A stretch of DNA of 64,000 nucleotides from Micromonospora sp. WMMD961 (GTDB taxonomy: Bacteria > Actinomycetota > Actinomycetes > Mycobacteriales > Micromonosporaceae), in assembly GCF_029626145.1 (NCBI RefSeq), contig NZ_JARUBJ010000002.1, positions 23,501 to 87,500 of the forward strand, given 5' to 3'. The notes beneath the pieces are model-generated. The model ran no database searches. It saw only the letters and a list, made by a program, of their open reading frames with translations, and was not told the DNA's origin. Below are positions 24,504 through 32,624 of this stretch, piece after piece. Each line of letters starts with the position of its first letter. Position 1 is the stretch's first letter. The translations under genes and the position numbers were made by a program.

Positions 24504-25556
24504 ATGGTTGTTGACCACTCAGTACTACTTGCTGAGCTGGCGGATCAGCGACAGGCCGTTGATGTTGACTTTTTCGATCTCTCTTTGCGTGAACTGGCGC
24601 GCATGGTCGAAGAGGCCGAGATCAAGATCGCACCCGAGTTTCAGCGACAGTTCCGTTGGAGGGACGAACTTCAGTCGGCCCTCATTGAGTCATTCCTCCT
24701 AGGCTTACCGGTGCCCGCCATCTTCGTGGCAACCAACGGCGATGGTACGTGGGAAGTGGTGGATGGGCTCCAGCGAATCTGCACCTTGCTGCGGTTCATT
24801 GGTATCGACGCGCCCGAGTCCGAGCTTCTTCACTTCTCTACACGGCCCCTCAGGCTGACGAAGTTGAAGACTTTGAAGAGGTTTGACGGCGTGTCCTACG
24901 CCGATCTGCCACGGCCAGTCAAATTGACATTTGAGCGCCGGTATTTACGTGTTCAGGTCCTGAGCGATAAGTCTGATTTGGACGTCCGATACGAGCTGTT
25001 TCGGCGACTTAACGCCGGAGCTGTCGAGCTGACTGCCCAAGAAATCCGGGCCTGCGTTTATCGCGGCACCTTCAACACTCTTCTCGATGAACTCTCCGAG
25101 TATCCTCCATTCAAAACGCTCTTGAAGCTTAAAGAGGCCGACAAGAGCAACGGCACGGGTCCCGAAGTAGTGCTTAAATTCTTCGCCTACCTGCACTGGA
25201 TTGACGGATTTAAGGGTGACGTGGCAGGCTTCCTGAACGATTATATGAAGGCACACTTGAACCCTCCGGACATCGAGGAACGGCGTAAGGATTTCCGCGA
25301 GTCCGTCGACTTTCTCTACAGTGTCAATCCGCAACCTTTCCTTAGGGCCGGGACCAGTGTCACGCCAATAGTCCATCTTGAGGCTGCTCTCGTGGGTATT
25401 GGTCGGGTTATTAGAGCAGGCAAGGCACCAGTACGTCCGCCCTCTGATTGGCTAGCCGATCGAGCTCTCCTTGACTTCGTCCAAAAAGGCACCAATGCGA
25501 AGAAGAGTGTAGTTGGCAGAATGGCACGCGCCGAAGAGATTTTTCTAGGACAATGA
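24504..25556 (+). CDS. DUF262 (GmrSD N-terminal/ParB-like) protein
   Basis: 350 residues. DUF262 motifs: IAPEFQRQFRW (42-52), IESFLLGLPVPAIF (61-74) and WEVVDGLQRICTL (83-95, with the DGxQR signature thought to bind or hydrolyse nucleotide), then ELFRRLNAGAVELTAQEIR. In GmrSD this domain is fused to or paired with a DUF1524 HNH nuclease; no HNH is present here, the C-terminus is helical and the effector appears to be the HEPN protein downstream. ATG 24504 has GGGAGGG. The stop overlaps the next start (ATGA), showing tight coupling. Confidence 0.86.
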   Translation: MVVDHSVLLAELADQRQAVDVDFFDLSLRELARMVEEAEIKIAPEFQRQFRWRDELQSALIESFLLGLPVPAIFVATNGDGTWEVVDGLQRICTLLRFIGIDAPESELLHFSTRPLRLTKLKTLKRFDGVSYADLPRPVKLTFERRYLRVQVLSDKSDLDVRYELFRRLNAGAVELTAQEIRACVYRGTFNTLLDELSEYPPFKTLLKLKEADKSNGTGPEVVLKFFAYLHWIDGFKGDVAGFLNDYMKAHLNPPDIEERRKDFRESVDFLYSVNPQPFLRAGTSVTPIVHLEAALVGIGRVIRAGKAPVRPPSDWLADRALLDFVQKGTNAKKSVVGRMARAEEIFLGQ

Positions 25557-26287
25557 GTTACGCCGTCGACGCCGTCTTCGACGAGGCGGCAAGGTTACTG
25601 GAGCGGGAACTCAGACGCCTACAGGCGCTAGATCAGGCTCGCGACCATCTGACTGACGATAAATTTGACTCCGAGGGGGTTGGGGCAATGAGCCGCGCCC
25701 TAACCTTCGTCATCTGTGCTGGAATTCTCGAGCAATTGATGCGTGACCTGCCTGCGGCGTTGTCATCCGACATTTGTGGGCTACAAGTTCGCCGTAAACT
25801 CCTGCCGATCGGGCTACTCGCCATCCTGGAGACGGCGGACTTCCGAAAATGCGCAGAGCAGAATGTCAACGTCCTAACGGTCCGAAGCAATCTCGTCAGA
25901 AACATCATTGCGCATATTGATGATGACAGAGTTGTCGCTAGCTTTGAAGAAGACCTGAAGTTGGCGGATGGCCGCACTGTGGGTGAGAAACAGTTCGCCG
26001 CGCTGTGGGACATGCTCGGCCTGCCGGGCGATTGGCGGAACGACCCGAAAGACCTCTTTCTTCTTAAGGAGATCCAACAGAAGCGCAATAGCATCGCCCA
26101 CTGGGAACAGGACCCGGTCGCGGTAGGGAGAATGAAGTCCTATGAGAATCTGCAATCTGTAACTCGATCGCTCGGCCTACTCCTGGACCATGTGCGTCTG
26201 CACCTCTGCGAGTGGCTGGACAGCTATGCTGAGGCACCGACCATTCCTGCGGTCGGTGGAATAAGGGCTACGCGCTCGACAGTTTGA
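25553..26287 (+). CDS. HEPN-domain RNase-like protein (MAE_28990/MAE_18760 type)
   Basis: 244 mostly helical residues. Two Rx4H motifs are present: RNIIAH (116-121) and RNSIAH (178-183); the latter, in KRNSIAHWEQ, is the classic HEPN ribonuclease active site. Members of this family are commonly encoded next to DUF262 genes. ATG 25553 overlaps the DUF262 stop. Predicted role: RNA-cutting effector released or activated when DUF262 senses foreign or unmethylated DNA. The 3' end overlaps the convergent HAD gene by 20 bp. Function is inferred from family and context. Confidence 0.8.
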   Translation: MSYAVDAVFDEAARLLERELRRLQALDQARDHLTDDKFDSEGVGAMSRALTFVICAGILEQLMRDLPAALSSDICGLQVRRKLLPIGLLAILETADFRKCAEQNVNVLTVRSNLVRNIIAHIDDDRVVASFEEDLKLADGRTVGEKQFAALWDMLGLPGDWRNDPKDLFLLKEIQQKRNSIAHWEQDPVAVGRMKSYENLQSVTRSLGLLLDHVRLHLCEWLDSYAEAPTIPAVGGIRATRSTV

Positions 26288-27005
26288 CCCGAACCATCCA
26301 TCGAATCTCCCGTAACCTCGCCATTTCGACCAGAGCCGAAGCCAGATCACGCATACTTGCTATCACTGAGTCGGCTCCGCTGCTCTTGAAGGCTGCTACC
26401 TTGCGCGGCCGATTAGCGTAAGCGATTGACCGCACACCGGCAGCCTGTGCCCCTTCGATGTCTGACAGCGAGTCGCCGACGAGAACGCAGCGGCCCGGCG
26501 TTTCGCCAAGGATTCGAACGGCTTGCAGGATCGGTTCAGGGTTCGGTTTCATCCGAGCTGGGTCGGCGTACGCCCTGCCAATCACCCCGCATACGTGCCC
26601 GGCGAGCCGATGTGCTGCCAAGTAGATGTTCACCGCACCGGCGGAGTTATTGCTAACGATCACCACGGGCAGCCTGGCCTGCCGAGCAGACACGATTACC
26701 TCTCGACCATATGGTGTTGGTTCGGCAGTCTCTACGGCCCGACGCTCGGCCGCGCAGAACGCGTCCTCTAGCACCCGCGTCGCGCCCCGATCGCCAGTCG
26801 CCCCGATGTAGCGCAGCACCTCGAGTGGATCCGGCTCACAGGCTAGATCCGGCGGCACTTCGATCGCGCGACGCCTCAAGACGCCGATCAGCTCGGCGGC
26901 AACTTGCGGCGCCGGGTAGCCGGCGAAGACGCTGCACACCGGCCCGTCGAAGTCGAGCAGGACTGCGCCGACCTCGCCGAGCAGTCGGCCAAGGTCGGCG
27001 GTCAT
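26268..27005 (-). CDS. HAD-family hydrolase
   Basis: 245 residues. HAD motif I DFDGPVCSVF (about 19-28), motif II VVIVSNNSAG, motif III lysine in MKPNPEPI, motif IV VLVGDSLSDIEGAQAAG. This is the phosphoglycolate-phosphatase-like subclass; substrate unknown. The second Asp of motif I is DFDGPV, where the usual DxDG(T/V) is kept. ATG 27005 overlaps the stop of the regulator remnant upstream (ATGA), so the two were once an operon. It is convergent with, and overlaps, the HEPN gene. Confidence 0.85.
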   Translation of the reverse strand: MTADLGRLLGEVGAVLLDFDGPVCSVFAGYPAPQVAAELIGVLRRRAIEVPPDLACEPDPLEVLRYIGATGDRGATRVLEDAFCAAERRAVETAEPTPYGREVIVSARQARLPVVIVSNNSAGAVNIYLAAHRLAGHVCGVIGRAYADPARMKPNPEPILQAVRILGETPGRCVLVGDSLSDIEGAQAAGVRSIAYANRPRKVAAFKSSGADSVIASMRDLASALVEMARLREIRWMVRVKLSSA

Positions 27006-27510
27006 CTGTCGTACCGGTAGGCGATGGTCGACCACACCGAGTCGAACCACTGGCGGGAAGCCTCCACGAACTGCGTGCCGTCGGACGTGTCGTCGTCAGT
27101 CACGGCGTAGTGGAAAAGCGGTACGTCCTTGCCCATCAAGTCATAGATCGCCATCGGCTCACCCTTGATCGTGACCGTGCGTTCAACGGCCGGGTAGAAG
27201 CCGAAGAAGACCTCTTCCCCGTTCAGCATCTAGAGCTTGAACAGGGGCGATGCACGATGCATCCGCACCTCTACCGTGGCCGATCGGACTAGACCGAGGT
27301 TGCCCCGCTCGGCCACCTGGTCAATGATTCCGTCCGCCGCCCGGCGCGTGATGCGCTCGGCACGCTCGCGCACCGCCGGATCATCCGCCTGCGTCTCGGC
27401 GCGCGCCGGCAGCGCCATGGGCGCAGCCATGTCGGAGATCAGCACCCGCACGGCGATCGTCTCCGGTGCGAGCCGGCCGACCCGCACCTTGTCGAGCGCC
27501 TCGGCGAGCG
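27002..27510 (-). pseudogene. C-terminal remnant of XRE-type regulator with internal stop
   Basis: The frame contains the effector domain of a common actinobacterial HTH regulator: IAVRVLISDMAAPMALPAR, ITRRAADGIIDQVAE, VEVRMHRASPLFKL, then a TAG (27230-27232), then MLNGEEVFFGFYPAVE and IYDLMGKDVPLFHYAV. Relatives have a Tyr where the TAG is (FKLYxLN). The N-terminal HTH is absent: homology stops near 27510, exactly where integrase homology begins on the other strand. So it is both truncated and nonsense-mutated. The distal 75 residues still have their own ATG (27229). Confidence 0.75.
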
Positions 27511-28628
27511 ATCGCCGCCACGTCCGGGGCAAGGCGGAAGCTGCGGTCATCAAGAAGGTCCGACTCTTGGAACGGGAGCGGGACAGCGGCACGGTCCGCA
27601 AGGCCGGCCGGCGCTGGACGGTGAAGACCTGGCTCACTCACTGGGTAGAGAACATCGCTGCCCCGGCCGTGCGAGAGAACACCCTCGGCGGCTACCGGGT
27701 GGCTGTCTACCGGCACCTCATTCCCGGTCTCGGTGCCCACCGGATCGAACGCTTGGAGCCTGAGCACCTGGAGCGCTTCTATCGCCGGATGCAAGAGACA
27801 GGCAGCGCCCCGGCGACGGCCCACCAAGCGCACCGCACGATCCGAACCGCGCTGAATGAGGCCGTACGCCGAGGGCACTTGGCCAAGAACCCGGCCACCC
27901 TCGCCAAGGCACCGCGCCTGCCAGAAAGCGAGATTGAGCCATACACGGTCGCCGAGGTACAGCGGCTTATGGCTGCCACCCATGGCCGACGCAACAGCGC
28001 GCGGTGGGCGGTCGCGCTGGCCCTCGGTCTGCGTCAGGGGGAAGCACTCGGCCTGCGATGGCCAGACGTTGATCTGGACTCCGGGACCCTGACCGTCCGG
28101 CGCGGCCGGCAACGGCCGAGGTGGGAGCACGGGTGCCGCTCGCCGTGCGGCCGAAAGCACGGCGGCCACTGTCCTGACCGCCGCCAGATACGGGCCGATA
28201 CCGCCGACACTAAGTCTCGGGCCGGTCGGCGCAGCATCGGCCTACCTGACGAGTTGGTGGCGCTGCTACGCAAGCACCGTGGCGAGCAGAACCAGGAGCG
28301 CGCCACCGCTGCCCAAATCTGGGAAGGGAGTGACTGGCTATTTGCCACGCCGACCGGCGGCCCGGTCAACCCACGCACCGACTACGACGAGTGGAAGCGA
28401 CTGCTCAAGCTCGCCGGGCTACGAGACGGCCGGTTGCATGACGCCCGACACACCGCCGCAACGGTGCTGCTGATCCTCGGCGTTGCCGAGCGCGCCGTGA
28501 TGGGCATCATGGGCTGGTCCAACTCCGCTATGGCGGCCCGATACCAACACCTCACCGCACAGGTCCGGCGGGACATCGCCCAGCGCGTTGGTGGGCTGCT
28601 CCGGTCAGACAAGAGCAGCATCAATTAG
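27237..28628 (+). CDS. int: Tyrosine site-specific integrase, N-terminal domain lost
   Basis: From 27510 on it is a typical actinobacterial integrase: RRHVRGKAEAAVIKKV, core-binding domain, then catalytic Arg in LALGLRQGEALGLRW, a Cys/His insert (HGC..CGRKHGGHC), HxxR in LHDARHTAA, Trp in IMGW and the nucleophile in ARYQHL. The catalytic set is complete. The roughly 90 codons before 27510 are only the complement of the regulator remnant, so the arm-binding N-terminus (about 40-50 residues) is missing. True translation may start at an in-frame ATG within the chimeric part (for example 27429) or at TTG 27567. It could still cut core sites but may not bind arm sites. Confidence 0.78.
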   Translation: MNRGDARCIRTSTVADRTRPRLPRSATWSMIPSAARRVMRSARSRTAGSSACVSARAGSAMGAAMSEISTRTAIVSGASRPTRTLSSASASDRRHVRGKAEAAVIKKVRLLERERDSGTVRKAGRRWTVKTWLTHWVENIAAPAVRENTLGGYRVAVYRHLIPGLGAHRIERLEPEHLERFYRRMQETGSAPATAHQAHRTIRTALNEAVRRGHLAKNPATLAKAPRLPESEIEPYTVAEVQRLMAATHGRRNSARWAVALALGLRQGEALGLRWPDVDLDSGTLTVRRGRQRPRWEHGCRSPCGRKHGGHCPDRRQIRADTADTKSRAGRRSIGLPDELVALLRKHRGEQNQERATAAQIWEGSDWLFATPTGGPVNPRTDYDEWKRLLKLAGLRDGRLHDARHTAATVLLILGVAERAVMGIMGWSNSAMAARYQHLTAQVRRDIAQRVGGLLRSDKSSIN

Positions 28629-28763
28629 TTAGAGGGCCGGAGGTTGCCAGTACCAACGCGGCACTTCCGGCCCTCCGAGCACATGACAGGCTCTAAGGCA
28701 ACTGTCGAGAAGGCGACACGAATTCATCTTGTTGAGCCACGTGCGTGGTCATAGCGTAACGCC

Positions 28764-29642
28764 ATGTGGTCGGGGATATCGCGGCTTTGGGAAAGAATTA
28801 GTGGTTCGGCGAGCGAAAACCGGTGGAAGGAAGTAATCGACAACAGCTCCAACGGCTGGCACCCTGATTACGTCCGCAGTCAAATTCTCGACGCAGAAGA
28901 AAAGCTTCACCTCCAACAATTATGGCGCAAGGTCGGCATAGCTTGGATCTTCGTCGGCAACCTCTTACTCGCTGCCGCGGCAGTAGTTGCCGCTTTCTTC
29001 AACGTCGGAGATTTAGACCGCTTCTCAAACCACCTGTACGTAGCACTCGCCGCATCGCTGCTCGCCTCGCCAGTACTGGCGTACTGGCAGTACAAGCGGA
29101 TGCGCACGACTCGCATCCTCATCAAGAAGCTCCACGTGGTCCGGCGACGCACGCAAGCGGACGTAGACACGAACACGAGCAGCAAAGAGGACCCCGCGCT
29201 GCTGGCTCAGAAGCGCTACAGAGACGACGTTCCCGATCTAGTTTCACAGTTTCGGGAGGATGCCGGGAGAACGCGGAGAATTCATAACCGCTTCCAGAGT
29301 ATAATCATTGTCGGCTCGGTAGCCACTTCCGCCATTGCGACAGCGTCAGTAGCCTTCAGTCAAGCTAGATGGCTGACTGTCGCGGCGAGTGCCGCTGTGG
29401 GCCTATCCGCAGGATTTACCGGATATTTCAAGTATCACGAGCGCAGTTTCAATTCACAGCAGACAGCCGACGCGATTGAACGAGAATACGAGGCGGTCGA
29501 GCTTCGCGTGGGCAAGTATCTCGGGCTAGACGAACAGAAAGCGTATGCTCTCTTCGCTGACACCGTTGAGACGTTGCGCGACGAGCAAAACAAGCGACAG
29601 CAGCAGCTCGACCAGCCGGCAGAGGTCACGCGCGAAGAGTGA
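28764..29642 (+). CDS. SLATT-type (DUF4231) membrane protein
   Basis: 292 residues with two hydrophobic hairpins: TM about 57-78 and 90-108, then 179-198 and 203-222. Between them lies a charged stretch (KRMRTTRILIKKLHVVRRR). The segment RYRDDVPDLVSQFREDAGRTRRIHNRFQ and the tail NSQQTADAIEREYEAVEL match DUF4231/SLATT proteins, which are predicted pore-forming effectors associated with nucleotide-signal (SMODS/SLOG) defence. No cyclase or SLOG partner is encoded here, so it is an orphan. It sits between integrase and attachment site, a usual cargo position. Codon use is A/T-richer than the chromosome. Confidence 0.72.
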   Translation: MWSGISRLWERISGSASENRWKEVIDNSSNGWHPDYVRSQILDAEEKLHLQQLWRKVGIAWIFVGNLLLAAAAVVAAFFNVGDLDRFSNHLYVALAASLLASPVLAYWQYKRMRTTRILIKKLHVVRRRTQADVDTNTSSKEDPALLAQKRYRDDVPDLVSQFREDAGRTRRIHNRFQSIIIVGSVATSAIATASVAFSQARWLTVAASAAVGLSAGFTGYFKYHERSFNSQQTADAIEREYEAVELRVGKYLGLDEQKAYALFADTVETLRDEQNKRQQQLDQPAEVTREE

Positions 29643-29689
29643 CGGGGCGCTCTCTCCCCGCTTAGTGCAGGCACCAGAGTCGACGCGAC

Positions 29690-29708
29690 TGAGACCACAA
29701 CTGAGACC
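29690..29708. repeat. Integrase arm-type site, right
   Basis: TGAGACCACAACTGAGACC, 18 of 19 identical to 22920-22938. It lies 8 nt before the right attachment repeat. Confidence 0.6.
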
Positions 29709-29716
29709 AGGAAGAG

Positions 29717-29754
29717 AAACGCCCGGCCGATCCTCACGGATCGACCGGGCGTTT
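29717..29754 (-). terminator. tRNA-Ser(CGA) terminator
   Basis: Same hairpin as at 22718-22755, located 13 nt beyond the tRNA 3' end on the minus strand and ending GGGCGTTTC. Confidence 0.75.
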
Positions 29755-29823
29755 CTGCACTACAGAGCGGTGGCGGAGGGATTTGAACCCTCGGAGGGCG
29801 TTAACCCTCACACGCTTTCGAGG
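29717..29823. repeat. attR: Right attachment repeat (107 bp)
   Basis: Second copy of the 107-bp repeat. Here it is joined to the tRNA 5' half, giving an intact tRNA-Ser(CGA). Divergence from the left copy begins one base after the anticodon stem starts (position 29824). Confidence 0.92.
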
Positions 29824-29854
29824 CGTGCTCCTTAGGCCGCTCGGACACGCCACC
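29768..29854 (-). tRNA. tRNA-Ser (anticodon CGA)
   Basis: 87 nt: acceptor GGTGGCG/CGCCACC, discriminator G, D arm GTCCGAGCGGCCTAAGGAGC, anticodon stem CACGC/GCGTG with CGA at 29818-29820 (complement), class-II variable arm, T arm GAGGGTTCAAATCCCTC. No encoded CCA. Reads UCG codons. It is the integration target of the island and remains intact. Confidence 0.95.
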
Positions 29855-29929
29855 GCCGACGAGGGTACAGGACCGCTGGTTCGGACGCCGAACCGGTATC
29901 GCCCGGGCCGGCCTGGCAGGATCTTTGCC

Positions 29930-30637
29930 ATGAGTACGCACATCGGCGCGAAGCCGGGCGAGATCGCCGAGCGGGTCCTGATGCCGGGCGACCCCCTGCG
30001 GGCCAAGTGGATCGCGGAGACCTACCTCGATGGCGCCACCTGCTACTCGACGGTTCGGGGCATGCTGGGTTTCACCGGCCGCTGGAACGGCGTCGAGGTT
30101 TCCGTCCAGGGCTCCGGCATGGGCATGCCGTCGGCCTCCATCTACGCGCACGAGCTGATCAACGAGTACGGCGTGAAGACGCTGATCCGGGTCGGCTCCT
30201 GTGGTGCCCTGAGCACTGACCTGCAACTGCGGGACGTGGTGGCCGCCATCGGGTCGTCCACCGACTCGAACATGAACCGGATGCGCTTCGACGGGCTGAT
30301 CGACTACGCCCCGGTGGCCGACTTCGGGCTGCTGCGTACCTCGGTCGAGGTGGCCGAGCGGCGCGGCATCAGCATGCACGTCGGGCCGATCCTGGCGGCG
30401 GACGCCTTCTACACCGACCGGCCGGACCTCTACGACACCCTCGCCGACTACGGCGTGCTGGCGGTGGAGATGGAGTCGGCGGCGCTCTACACGATCGCCG
30501 CCCGGTTCAAGGCCCGCGCGTTGACCGTGCTGACCGTCAGCGACCACATCAAGACCGGCGAGAAGACCACCTCGGAGGAGCGCGAGCAGACGTTCAGCCA
30601 GATGGTCGAGATCGCCCTCGACACGATCGTCGCCTGA
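29930..30637 (+). CDS. deoD: Purine-nucleoside phosphorylase, DeoD type
   Basis: Phosphorolysis of purine (deoxy)nucleosides in salvage; hexameric cytosolic enzyme. 235 residues, the usual length. Motifs: MPGDPLRAKWIAETYL, GSGMGMPSASIYAHEL, LIRVGSCGAL, VEMESAALY and the catalytic Asp in LTVSDH. ATG 29930 gives the family N-terminus (MSTHIGAKPGEIAERVLMPG); the longer open frame crosses the tRNA and is excluded. A strong terminator follows. Confidence 0.95.
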   Translation: MSTHIGAKPGEIAERVLMPGDPLRAKWIAETYLDGATCYSTVRGMLGFTGRWNGVEVSVQGSGMGMPSASIYAHELINEYGVKTLIRVGSCGALSTDLQLRDVVAAIGSSTDSNMNRMRFDGLIDYAPVADFGLLRTSVEVAERRGISMHVGPILAADAFYTDRPDLYDTLADYGVLAVEMESAALYTIAARFKARALTVLTVSDHIKTGEKTTSEEREQTFSQMVEIALDTIVA

Positions 30638-30659
30638 CCGGGTCGGGCGGTAGGACCAC

Positions 30660-30702
30660 GAAAGAGCGGGATGACGGCGCGATACCGTCATCCCGCTCTT
30701 TC
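30660..30702. terminator. 18-bp hairpin between deoD and ABC permease
   Basis: Perfect 18-bp arms (30660-30677, 30685-30702) with a 7-nt loop; GAAAGAGCGGGATGACGG forms the left arm and CTCTTTC ends the right one. The genes are convergent, so it acts both ways. Confidence 0.85.
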
Positions 30703-30714
30703 GAGTCGGCCCGG

Positions 30715-31928
30715 TCAGACCGCGGCCAGCGCCTCGGTCGGCGCGAGTCGGGCGGCGCGCACCGCCGGGTAGAGGCCCGCGAGGCCGCCGATGACCAGGG
30801 TGGCGCCCACACCGCCGAGCATCGCCCAGGCCGGCACCACGGTCGGCCAACCCTGGGACAGTGCGTAGCCCGAGGTGACCAGGATCCCCAGCAACACCCC
30901 ACCGATCCCACCGAGCGCGGAGAGCAGCAGCGACTCGGCGAGGAACTGGGACCGCACCTGACCCCGGGTGGCTCCGAGTGACCGGCGCAGGCCGATCTCG
31001 GCCCGCCGTTCCAGCACCGAGATCACCATCGTGTTCGCCACGCCGACCCCGCCGACCAGCAGCGCGACCGCGCCGAGGCCCAGCAACAGGCCGGTGAACG
31101 CGTCGTCGGTCGCCTCGGCGGCGGCCAGTGCGTCCGAGGGCCGGGACACCTCGACCTCGTTCGGCGCCTCCGGGTTGGTGGTCGCGCCGAGCACCGAGCG
31201 GACCGCCTCGACCTGCGATTCCTGTGCCCGCGTGTAGACGGTGGTCGGGTGGCCGTCGAAGCCCAGGTAGTCGGTCGCCGCCGGCCAGCCGATCAACGCC
31301 GACGTGTCCAACTCCGGGGCGAGGGGTGCGGCGGCGAGGGTTCCGACCACCGTGAACGGCCGCCCACCCAACCAGACCTGCACCTGCGGGTCGGCTGCGG
31401 TGATCCCGAGCCGCTGCGCCGCGGTGGCGCCGAGCACGACCGCCGGGTAGCGGGCGGTCGCCTCGTTGAGCCAGGTGCCGGTGGCCACCTCGGCCCCGAC
31501 GGTGCCGGGCAGGTCCAGCCGGGCCGCCCGGGTGGCGATGCCCCCGGTCTCCGCCGCCGGAATCCGATCCGAGCGGTAGACCTTGGCGTCGGCGACCAGC
31601 CCGGTCGCGGACACCTCGGTGACCGGGCCGACCCGCCGGATCATCGCCACCGACTCCGAGGGCAGTTGGGCCTCCGCGCCGAACAGGGTGTTGCCCGGCT
31701 CGACCGTGAGCAGGTTGGTGCCGAGCGCGTCGAGCGCCCGGTCCAGCTCGGCCCGGGACGACGAGGAGATGCCGACGACCGCGATCATCGCGGCGATCCC
31801 GATCGCGATGCCCAACGCGGAGAGGAACGCCCGCAGCGGACGGGTCCGCAGCCCGACGCCGCCGACGCGCAGGACGTCCGCCGGTCGCAGCCGGGCCGGG
31901 ACGAGCCGGGCCGGGGTTGGCGTCGCCA

Positions 31929-31929
<1 letters not shown>
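30715..31929 (-). CDS. MacB/FtsX-type ABC transporter permease
   Basis: 404 residues. N-terminal TM (about 34-57) after RPLRAFLSALGIAIGIAAM, a large extracytoplasmic MacB-PCD domain (about 60-275), then three TMs with the FtsX motif VGGVGVANTMVISVLERRAEIGLRRSLGAT. ATG 31929 shares one base with the ATPase stop. With the ATPase and adaptor it forms a mechanotransmission-type exporter, possibly of peptides, antibiotics or lipoprotein cargo. Last gene of a four-gene operon opposite a two-component system. Confidence 0.9.

Positions 31930-32620
<691 letters not shown>

Positions 32621-32624
<4 letters not shown>

Larger units (their letters stand above)
22825..29823. mobile_element. 7.0-kb genomic island in tRNA-Ser(CGA)
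   Basis: Bounded by the 107-bp direct repeats; the right copy completes the intact tRNA. Cargo: DNA methyltransferase, DUF262 protein, HEPN protein, HAD hydrolase, regulator remnant, tyrosine integrase and SLATT protein. The methylase-DUF262-HEPN and SLATT genes use visibly more A/T-ending codons than the flanking chromosome, which indicates transfer. There is no replication, conjugation or phage structural gene, so it is a small integrative element or a reduced relic. The integrase has lost its N-terminus, so mobility now would need help in trans. Confidence 0.88.

Noticed and set aside
24504..26287. GmrSD type IV restriction enzyme
   Set aside because: The DUF262 half is present but no DUF1524 HNH nuclease is fused or adjacent; the partner is a HEPN protein. 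The DUF1524-like nuclease at 3271 is a distant lipoprotein and unrelated.
22825..29716. Prophage or conjugative element
   Set aside because: No capsid, tail, terminase, replication, relaxase or FtsK-type transfer gene lies between the repeats.
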